Translations under genes and position numbers: made by a program
In this document: one piece after another, positions 1-4,952 of the stretch
How the letters are laid out: the number at the start of each line of letters is the position of its first letter
How positions within the stretch are numbered: the stretch's first letter is position 1
The notes under the pieces: generated by a model
Database searches by the model: none
What the model was told of the DNA's origin: nothing
What the model saw: only the letters and a program-made list of their open reading frames with translations
Assembly: GCA_009783805.1 (NCBI GenBank)
Contig: WRCU01000091.1
Span: 1-6,422 of the forward strand
Reading direction: 5' to 3'
Origin: Oscillospiraceae bacterium
GTDB lineage: Bacteria; Bacillota; Clostridia; WRCU01
Length of the DNA: 6,422 bases

Positions 1-279
1 CCCTTCTATGCAGGCGACGATCTGGCCCTTGTAGGCCTTCGAGCCGTCCTCTGCTTCCTTCCTAAATATAGTGGACGGGTCCAGCAAGCCAAAGACCCTG
101 GCCGCCACGTCGAGCCCGGCCAGGATGCCGTAGCCCAGCGCGCCCGGGTCCTTGACCTTTAAGTAGGCCTTGCCCGGCGCTTCTTCGGGTATCAGCAGAT
201 CGGTCGTGATGTCGCCGAGCGGCATGTCCTCCTTGAGGGCCATGAGTATCAAGTCGTCTACCAGCAGTGCGTTCATCAT
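1..279 (-). CDS. nadC: Quinolinate phosphoribosyltransferase (nicotinate-nucleotide pyrophosphorylase, carboxylating), N-terminal part
   Basis: Only the first 93 codons are in the window; the frame is open to base 1. NadC converts quinolinate and PRPP to nicotinate mononucleotide, CO2 and pyrophosphate in the cytoplasm, the third step of de novo NAD synthesis. The visible part is the N-terminal alpha/beta sandwich domain. The family hallmark KEDMPLGDITTDLLIP lies at about residues 16-31, followed by the segment ILAGLDVAARVFGLLDP (residues 52-68). The catalytic barrel with the PRPP and quinolinate site lies outside. Two consecutive ATG codons (279 and 276) could start it. An AAGGGGGG ribosome binding site at 295-288, inside the end of nadB, is 8 nt from the first ATG, so I chose 279. 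The nadB stop is only 3 nt upstream, which suggests translational coupling. No frameshift is seen. Confidence 0.95.
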   Translation of the reverse strand, partial: MMNALLVDDLILMALKEDMPLGDITTDLLIPEEAPGKAYLKVKDPGALGYGILAGLDVAARVFGLLDPSTIFRKEAEDGSKAYKGQIVACIEG

Positions 280-282
280 CCG

Positions 283-1950
283 TCAAACCCCCCTTCGGCC
301 TTGCGGCTGGCCGCGCCGCACCACTATGCTGCGCCGCCACTCGTCCCTTTGCTCCGGGAAGTCGCTGCGGTAGTGCGCGCCGCGGCTTTCCTCCCTCTCC
401 AGCGCCGAGGCTATCACCATGCGCGATAGCGATATGGAGTTATAAAGCTCATAGCCTTCGATGCCCTCCAGCCCGGCGCCCGCCACCTCCGACCATATGG
501 CGCCCATCTTCAAGCCGGCCTGGGTGAGCCCCTCCTTGCTGCGGATGATGCCCGCCCCGTGCGTCATGGCGGACTTGGCCTCCATGCGCATGGTGCCTGC
601 CTTCACGTGGCTCAGCGGCTCCGCGGCCCCATCCGGGCCTACCGGCCCTTCCCGGCTTCCTTCCTTTATGATGGCGGCCGCATCCGGCTCGGCGGGGCGC
701 CTGCCCAGGCCTTCCGCTATCCCCTTTGCGATGATCCTCCCGAAGACCAGCCCCTCGAGCAGGGAGTTGCTCGCCAGCCGGTTCGCCCCGTGTATGCCGG
801 TGCAAGCGCACTCGCCGACCGCGTACAGCCCGGGCACGTTGGTCCTGCCCGCCAGATCCGCCCTTATCCCGCCCATGCTGTAGTGCTCGGCCGGAGCGAC
901 GGGGATTAGGTCCTTCGATATGTCTATGCCGTATGCGAGGCAGGTCCGAAAGATGTTCGGGAACCTCTTCTCGAGGTACCCTCTGCCTTTGTGGGTCACG
1001 TCCAGCGAGACGCTCGGCGCGCCGGCCTGCCTCATCTCGGCGTAGATGGCCCTGGAGACCACGTCCCTCGGGGCGAGCTCGCCCATCGCATGGTACCTGC
1101 CCATGAAGCGCTCGCCGCCCGCGTTGAGCAGTATCCCGCCCTCGCCCCTGACGGCCTCGGATATGAGGAACTCGTCGTTCTCGTCGTGATTGAGGACCGT
1201 AGGGTGGAACTGCACGAACTCGAGGTCCGCGAGCTCGGCCCCGGCCCTGTAGGCCATGCACAGGCCGTCGCCGGTGGCTATGTCCGGGTTCGTCGTGTAC
1301 CTGTAGACTTGCCCGTAGCCGCCCGTGGCGCAGACCACCACGCCCGTTTCAAACAACGTGGGCTCGCCGCTTGCGATGTCCACCGCCAGCACCCCGACGC
1401 AAGCGCCCGCCGCGTCGGTGACGATGTCCATGGCGTAGGTCCGCTCGTGTATGTCGATGCCTTCCCTGTCCCAGGCGCTCGCGATGAGCGTGTCGCAGAC
1501 TTCCCTGCCGGTGGTGTCGCCCGAGTGGATGACCCTGTTGACGCTGTGCGCGCCTTCGCGCGTCAGCGAGATGTCGCCGCGGCCCTCGCCCCTGTCGAAC
1601 TTCACGCCGTAGCGTATGAGGCTCTCGATATTCGCCGCCGCGCCGTTGACCAGGGTCCAGACGCTCTTCTCGTCGCACAGGCCGGCGCCCGCGGCCAGGG
1701 AGTCCCGAAAATGCAGCTCGGGCGAGTCGCCGTCGTCCAGCGAGACGGCTATGCCGCCCTGGGCGAGCGACGAGCTGCTCGCGTGGGCCGCGTCCTTGGT
1801 GACTATAGCCACCCTCGCGCCCTCCGGCAGCTCCAGCGCCGTGTAGACGCCGGCTATGCCGCTGCCCAATATGACGGCGTCGTAGCGCCTCACGCGCACG
1901 GCGCCCGGGTCGAACCCGGCGAGGTACCGTCTCGTGGGCGGCCCTTGCAT
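283..1950 (-). CDS. nadB: L-aspartate oxidase
   Basis: A 555-residue flavoprotein, close to the usual 530-550. It oxidises L-aspartate to iminoaspartate, with oxygen or fumarate as acceptor, and passes the unstable product to NadA. In order: an N-terminal extension with the family-typical RRYLAGFDP (7-15); the FAD dinucleotide-binding GSGIAG (29-34); the FAD-contacting SSSSLAQGGIA (58-68); EGAHS (132-136); QFHPT (247-251); the APRD arginine (R295); EHYSMGG (355-361); the long FAD signature from GECACTGIHGANR (379-391) to about residue 404; and the C-terminal helical domain ending in ESRGAHYR (521-528). H249, R295 and H356 correspond to catalytic residues known from the E. coli enzyme, by my alignment from memory. 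The start at 1950 keeps the RRYL segment; a weak AGGGA site lies 10 nt upstream. It is 31 bp after nadA and 3 nt before nadC. Succinate dehydrogenase flavoproteins are the nearest alternative, but the nad context settles it. Confidence 0.97.
   Translation of the reverse strand: MQGPPTRRYLAGFDPGAVRVRRYDAVILGSGIAGVYTALELPEGARVAIVTKDAAHASSSSLAQGGIAVSLDDGDSPELHFRDSLAAGAGLCDEKSVWTLVNGAAANIESLIRYGVKFDRGEGRGDISLTREGAHSVNRVIHSGDTTGREVCDTLIASAWDREGIDIHERTYAMDIVTDAAGACVGVLAVDIASGEPTLFETGVVVCATGGYGQVYRYTTNPDIATGDGLCMAYRAGAELADLEFVQFHPTVLNHDENDEFLISEAVRGEGGILLNAGGERFMGRYHAMGELAPRDVVSRAIYAEMRQAGAPSVSLDVTHKGRGYLEKRFPNIFRTCLAYGIDISKDLIPVAPAEHYSMGGIRADLAGRTNVPGLYAVGECACTGIHGANRLASNSLLEGLVFGRIIAKGIAEGLGRRPAEPDAAAIIKEGSREGPVGPDGAAEPLSHVKAGTMRMEAKSAMTHGAGIIRSKEGLTQAGLKMGAIWSEVAGAGLEGIEGYELYNSISLSRMVIASALEREESRGAHYRSDFPEQRDEWRRSIVVRRGQPQGRRGV
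288..295 (-). promoter_or_regulatory. Ribosome binding site of nadC inside the end of nadB
   Basis: On the minus strand AAGGGGGG lies 8 nt before the first of two adjacent ATG codons (279 and 276). It overlaps the last codons of nadB, whose TGA is at 285-283. It favours 279 as the nadC start and points to coupled translation. Confidence 0.6.
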
Positions 1951-1981
1951 GATGAGGTTGTCCCTGCCGCTCCCTATCCCC

Positions 1982-2959
1982 TTATCCCCCCAGCTCCATC
2001 ATCCTGTCCAGGCAGCGCTTGGCCCTCAGGCGGACGCCCTCATCCAAGGCTATCTCATGCGTCCCCTCGCTCAGGGACCTATGCACGCCCTCCGGCGTTA
2101 TCCTCTTCATGTCCGGGCATATGACCCCATCGGGGCCGCACATGGCCTTGGCGCCGTTGACGGCATCGGCGCCCGCATCCACGGAGCCCCCGACGAAACG
2201 GACCGTCAGGTCCGGCCTGAGCCTGCCCATATTATGCCTTACGCCCATCTCCGTGGCCACGATGACGGCCTTGCCCTCATACCCGGCCACGTAGTCGATC
2301 ATCTGCGTCGTGCTGCCGACGAAGTCCGCCAGGGCCAGCACCTCGGGCGCGCACTCCGGGTGCGCCAGGAGGGGCGCGCCGGGCAGTTCCGCGCGCGCCT
2401 CGGCGACGTCGGCCGGGCGCATGGCCTGGTGCACGGGGCAGTATCCGTCATATAGGATGAAGTTCCGCCCGGGTATGCGCGCGGCCAGGTAGGCGCCCAG
2501 GTTGCGGTCGGGCAGGAAGATGACGTCCCTCTCCTTTATGGAGTCCGAGCCCAGCACCTTCGCCGCGTTTGAGGAGGTCACGCACACGTCGCACTCGGCC
2601 TTCACGGCGGCGGAAGTGTTTATGTAGCATACGGCGGCGGCGCCCGGGTGGCTCCTTCTCATCTCCCGGACCCGCTCCGGGCCGACCATGTCGGCCATGG
2701 GGCATCCGGCGTCCCTCTCGGGTAGGAGCACCGTCTTTTCGGGGGACATGACCTTCGCGCTCTCGGCCATGAAGAGCACGCCGCAGAAGACGATCGTCTC
2801 GGCCTCGGATGCGGCGCAGAACTTGGCCAGCGCGTAGGAGTCGCCGACCATGTCGGCCAGGTCCTGGACCTCGCCCGGCTGGTAGCAGTGGGCGACTATG
2901 GCCGCCCTTCTTTCCTTTTTCAGCCTCCCGATGGAGACGATGAGGTCCTTACTCGGCAT
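1982..2959 (-). CDS. nadA: Quinolinate synthase
   Basis: A 325-residue cytoplasmic enzyme that condenses iminoaspartate with dihydroxyacetone phosphate to quinolinate on an oxygen-sensitive [4Fe-4S] cluster. The three cluster cysteines are predicted as C86 (AGCPMAD), C174 (GYCPVH) and C281 (ICPDMKR), one in each pseudo-symmetric domain. Other family residues are visible: H24 and Y26 (AHCYQ), GDSY (39-42), YINTSA (112-117), TSSN (128-131), PDRNLG (150-155), HPEC (200-203) and GSTTQM (215-220). It is longer than the compact enzymes of about 300 residues, mainly from an insertion at about 257-278 that carries an extra cysteine, C274, before C281. The start at 2959 has AGGGGG (2970-2965) 5 nt upstream. 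It lies 35 bp after metG and 31 bp before nadB, its functional partner. Eleven cysteines in all is high for a cytosolic protein, and fits an anaerobic or low-oxygen setting, though this is only suggestive. Confidence 0.97.
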   Translation of the reverse strand: MPSKDLIVSIGRLKKERRAAIVAHCYQPGEVQDLADMVGDSYALAKFCAASEAETIVFCGVLFMAESAKVMSPEKTVLLPERDAGCPMADMVGPERVREMRRSHPGAAAVCYINTSAAVKAECDVCVTSSNAAKVLGSDSIKERDVIFLPDRNLGAYLAARIPGRNFILYDGYCPVHQAMRPADVAEARAELPGAPLLAHPECAPEVLALADFVGSTTQMIDYVAGYEGKAVIVATEMGVRHNMGRLRPDLTVRFVGGSVDAGADAVNGAKAMCGPDGVICPDMKRITPEGVHRSLSEGTHEIALDEGVRLRAKRCLDRMMELGG

Positions 2960-2964
2960 CGCTT

Positions 2965-2970
2965 CCCCCT
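2965..2970 (-). promoter_or_regulatory. Ribosome binding site of nadA
   Basis: AGGGGG on the minus strand ends 5 nt before the nadA ATG at 2959. It sits in the 35-bp gap after the metG stop and is the clearest Shine-Dalgarno sequence in the window. It supports the start chosen for nadA. Confidence 0.6.
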
Positions 2971-2994
2971 AGCGCCTTCCCTCCGGCCGCCCGG

Positions 2995-4623
2995 TCACTT
3001 CCCGAGCCTGGCCATCTCCTCGTCTATCGCCGCCCTCTCTATCTTGGCGAACAGCGGGCGCACCTCCGGCAGCTCGTATCCGGCCGCCACGGTCTTCTCC
3101 GACCATAAGTCGTCCAGGCCCAGCCACCCCAGCACCGTCTCCGACGATACGGGCATGAAGGGCTTAAGCAGGCAGGCGAGGTTCGCTATCAGCTGCACGC
3201 AGGCGTTAATGGTCGCCCCGCACCTATCGGGGTCGGTGTTCCTGGTGATCCAGGGGGTCTCCTCGTCGTAGAACTTGTTGCCGTACCTCACGAGGGCGAA
3301 GGCCTCGTCCAGCGCGTCCTTGAGCTCGCCGCCCGCGATCCTCGCGCCTATGGAGCCGTAGGCCGCCTTGACCTTGCCGGCCATCAAGTCCGGCATCCCG
3401 GCGCCGGTCGGCTTGGGGACCTTGTTGCCCAGGTACTTGGCTATGAAAGCCAGCGTCCTGTTGATGAGGTTGCCGTAGGCCCCGAGGATCTCGCCGTTGT
3501 GCTTGTGCATGAACTCGGCCCACTGGAAGTCCGCGTCGCGGCGCTCCGGCCCGTTCGCTATGAGGAAGTACCGGATGGTGTCCGGGTGGAACCTTTTCGC
3601 GATGTCAGCCACCCAGACGGCCCAGTTCGCGCTGGTCGAGATCTTCCTACCCTCGATGGTGAGGAACTCGCTCGAGACGATCTCGTCGGGGAACCTCCAC
3701 CTCCCGCCGTTCGCGAGCATCAGGGCCGGCAGGATGATCGTGTGGAAGGGGATGTTGTCCTTGCCGTGGACGTAATAATGCTTGCTGTCCTCGCCGAATA
3801 TCTCCCCGAAGTCCGCCCCGCGCTCCGCGGCCGCCGCCTTGCACATGGAGAGGTAGCCGAGCACGGCCTCGAACCATACGTAGATTTTCTTGTCAGAGTA
3901 GCCTTCCTTGGGCACGTCGATGCCCCAGTCGATGCTGCGCGTCAAGGCCCTGTCCCTGAGCCCCTCGTTCAAGTAGCGCCTGGAGAGCGCGGAGGCGTTC
4001 TTCCTCCATTCGGGGTGACCGTCTATGTACTCCGTGAGCGGCCCGAGGAGTTCCGTCAGGGCCAGGAAGAGGTGCCTGGTCGTCTGGAAGGCGGGCGTGG
4101 CGCCGCACGTGTGGCATTTCGGGTCCACCAGGTTCTCCGGGTCCATCACCAGGCCGCAGCCCTCGCATTGGTCGCCCCGGGCGAAGGCTCCGCACTCGGG
4201 ACACTTGCCGACGACGAACCTGTCGGCCAGGGCGTTCCCGCAGCTTTCGCAGTAGGCCTGCGGGGCCTCCTTCTCATACACGTACCGGCTTTCGTACATC
4301 CTCCCGTGGAACTCCCTCACGAAGTCCTTGTGGTCGCCGTCGGTGGTTTTGCCGTACCGGTCGTAGCTGAAGGCGAGCCTTTCGAAGCATTCGCGGTACT
4401 CCTCGTGGTAGCGGTCGCATATGGCTTGCGGCGGTACGCCTTCCTGCCGCGCGCGTATGGCCACCGGCGTGCCGTGGCAGTCGCTGCCCGAGACGAAGTA
4501 GACGTCGTCGCCTATCGCCCTGTGGTACCTCGCGATCACGTCGCCGGGCAGGTACGCGGATAAGTGCCCTATGTGCAGCGGGCCGTTCGCGTACGTCCAT
4601 GCGTTGCCTATCAGTACTTTCAT
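2995..4623 (-). CDS. metG: Methionyl-tRNA synthetase, short form with four CxxC motifs
   Basis: A 542-residue class I synthetase that charges tRNA-Met with methionine. The Rossmann catalytic core starts at residue 3, with HIGH at 17-20 and VSGSDCHGTP at 44-53. The inserted zinc region (about 120-175) has four CxxC knuckles: C125/C128, C141/C144, C153/C156 and C170/C173. YVWFEAVLGYLS (248-259) and IPFHTIILPALML (291-303) are typical core segments. The second signature is GRKISTS (325-331) in place of KMSKS; K327 matches the first lysine, and a threonine stands at the second. The helical anticodon-binding domain follows, with GNLINRT (384-390) and ETPW (W458). The protein stops after that domain and lacks the C-terminal EMAP/Trbp111-like tRNA-binding domain found in many bacterial forms of about 650 residues. 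The ATG at 4623 has GGGGG (4634-4630) 6 nt upstream. It is the first gene of the apparent metG-nadABC operon. Confidence 0.97.
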   Translation of the reverse strand: MKVLIGNAWTYANGPLHIGHLSAYLPGDVIARYHRAIGDDVYFVSGSDCHGTPVAIRARQEGVPPQAICDRYHEEYRECFERLAFSYDRYGKTTDGDHKDFVREFHGRMYESRYVYEKEAPQAYCESCGNALADRFVVGKCPECGAFARGDQCEGCGLVMDPENLVDPKCHTCGATPAFQTTRHLFLALTELLGPLTEYIDGHPEWRKNASALSRRYLNEGLRDRALTRSIDWGIDVPKEGYSDKKIYVWFEAVLGYLSMCKAAAAERGADFGEIFGEDSKHYYVHGKDNIPFHTIILPALMLANGGRWRFPDEIVSSEFLTIEGRKISTSANWAVWVADIAKRFHPDTIRYFLIANGPERRDADFQWAEFMHKHNGEILGAYGNLINRTLAFIAKYLGNKVPKPTGAGMPDLMAGKVKAAYGSIGARIAGGELKDALDEAFALVRYGNKFYDEETPWITRNTDPDRCGATINACVQLIANLACLLKPFMPVSSETVLGWLGLDDLWSEKTVAAGYELPEVRPLFAKIERAAIDEEMARLGK

Positions 4624-4679
4624 CCTTTACCCCCGCCGTGCGCTGTCGTCACGCGCCCTTACCTGCCCCTTAAAGGATG
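4621..4679 (-). promoter_or_regulatory. Perfect 9-bp inverted repeat overlapping the metG start codon
   Basis: In the transcript, CATCCTTTA (4679-4671) is exactly complementary to TAAAGGATG (4629-4621). The second arm contains the last six leader bases and the metG ATG itself. The arms are separated by 41 nt, in which short GCGC/GCGC or CGTG/CACG pairings could form an inner hairpin. If the outer stem forms, the start codon and the AAAGG beside it are hidden; the GGGGG at 4634-4630 lies just inside the loop. The pairing does not extend beyond 9 bp on either side. A match of this length to the start region somewhere in an 80-nt leader is unlikely by chance (about 80 in 4^9, ignoring composition), but no cofactor or protein ligand can be named. 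That it is a regulatory structure is inference. Confidence 0.5.
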
Positions 4680-4708
4680 CGTCCGCCCCTGTCCGCGGTT
4701 AATCCTCA

Positions 4709-4737
4709 ATTATATGCAGGGCCGGGCGTCAAGGCAA
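4709..4737 (-). promoter_or_regulatory. Sigma70-type promoter of the metG-nadABC operon
   Basis: On the minus strand a TTGCCT -35 box (4737-4732) and a perfect TATAAT -10 box (4714-4709) are separated by exactly 17 bp. The predicted start of transcription is near 4702, giving a metG leader of about 80 nt. No other convincing promoter lies between metG and nadC, where the gaps are 35, 31 and 3 bp, so it probably serves all four genes. Just downstream of the -10 box, GCGGAC occurs twice at a 10-bp step (4696-4691 and 4686-4681), which could be an operator or chance in GC-rich sequence. No binding site of a known NAD regulator was recognised. Confidence 0.7.
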
Positions 4738-4768
4738 TAAATCTGAACCGGGGACTGCGATGCGCGGG

Positions 4769-4870
4769 TCAATCCCTCAGGCACCCGATGGGCACGACGA
4801 AGACGCCGTTACCCATCCGGTAGGCATGCTCCGTGCCCGTGAGCACCATTATGTCAGTGGCGCCTCCCAT
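4769..4870 (-). CDS. Possible 33-codon ORF of unknown function
   Basis: This ORF starts at ATG 4870 directly after an in-frame TAG and ends with TGA at 4771-4769. I do not recognise the product. It contains DIMVLTGTEHAYRMG and then GVFVVPIGCLRD, a beta-strand-like hydrophobic run (VFVVPI) near the end; no signal peptide, membrane helix or metal motif is evident. In favour of coding: 27 of 33 codons end in G or C, as in the neighbouring genes, although the flanking 80 bp upstream is AT-rich. Against: the length, and the lack of a well-placed ribosome binding site for the first ATG. GGGAGG (4868-4863) lies 13 nt before an internal ATG at 4849, which would give a 26-residue product. It could be a real small protein, a leader peptide ahead of metG, or the surviving tail of a lost gene. 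I cannot choose between these. Confidence 0.3.
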   Translation of the reverse strand: MGGATDIMVLTGTEHAYRMGNGVFVVPIGCLRD

Positions 4871-4877
4871 CTAATCG

Positions 4878-4904
4878 ATATTACATGACTATTAACTTTA
4901 TCAA
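4878..4904 (-). promoter_or_regulatory. Candidate promoter ahead of the small ORF
   Basis: TTGATA (4904-4899) and TAATAT (4883-4878) on the minus strand lie in an AT-rich patch, but their spacer is only 15 bp. If used, transcription would begin about 7 nt after the -10 box, at or next to the ATG at 4870, so the transcript would be leaderless or nearly so. The AT-richness of the patch makes chance matches likely, so confidence is low. Confidence 0.25.
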
Positions 4905-4952
4905 GGATTTGATTTTGAGATAGTGACGTTTTTGGTTTTGGGTTTTTGAGGC
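4905..4952 (-). terminator. C-rich, G-poor stretch after sbcC, possible Rho-dependent terminator
   Basis: The 48 nt that follow the sbcC stop contain 16 C and only 2 G on the transcribed sense, with A-tracts between the C runs. Such unstructured, C-over-G RNA is what Rho loads on. No GC hairpin followed by a U-run is present after sbcC, so an intrinsic terminator is not supported. Since the metG promoter lies 200 bp further on, some termination here would separate the two transcription units. This is inference from composition alone. Confidence 0.25.

Larger units (their letters stand above)
4624..4952. other. Intergenic region between sbcC and metG (329 bp)
   Basis: The only gap of more than 300 bases. 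From the sbcC side it holds an AT-rich patch of about 80 bp (4871-4952) with a C-rich, G-poor transcript and a weak promoter-like pair. It then holds the possible 33-codon ORF (4870-4769), a 31-bp spacer, the metG promoter (4737-4709) and the metG leader with its inverted repeat. No tRNA, known riboswitch or transposon end is evident. Confidence 0.8.

Noticed and set aside
991..2124. Long plus-strand ORF of 377 codons antisense to nadB
   Set aside because: It lies across a clearly conserved nadB and nadA; the product is Arg/Val/Pro/Ala-rich without a recognisable domain, as expected for antisense frames in GC-rich genes.
3499..4563. Long plus-strand ORF of 354 codons antisense to metG
   Set aside because: Same reason: shadow of metG, with no domain and no promoter or ribosome binding site seen.
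4687..4705. T-box-like AACCGCG in the metG leader
   Set aside because: Only the second half of the AGGGTGGNACCGCG element matches, it starts just after the -10 box, and there is no room for the specifier stem or a terminator.
4740..4779. Hairpin CTGAGGGA...TCCCCGGTTCAG after the small ORF as an intrinsic terminator
   Set aside because: The stem needs a 4-nt bulge and a long loop, and the following ATTTATT is a poor U-run overlapping the -35 box of metG.
4860..4871. GATGGGAGGCG shared by the small ORF start and the sbcC low-complexity region (near 6172-6182)
   Set aside because: Several shared 11-mers are expected by chance in a GC-rich window of this size; the flanks differ.
4899..4913. Small hairpin ATCAA-ATCC-TTGAT in the AT-rich patch
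   Set aside because: Five weak base pairs with no T-run after it; expected by chance in AT-rich sequence.
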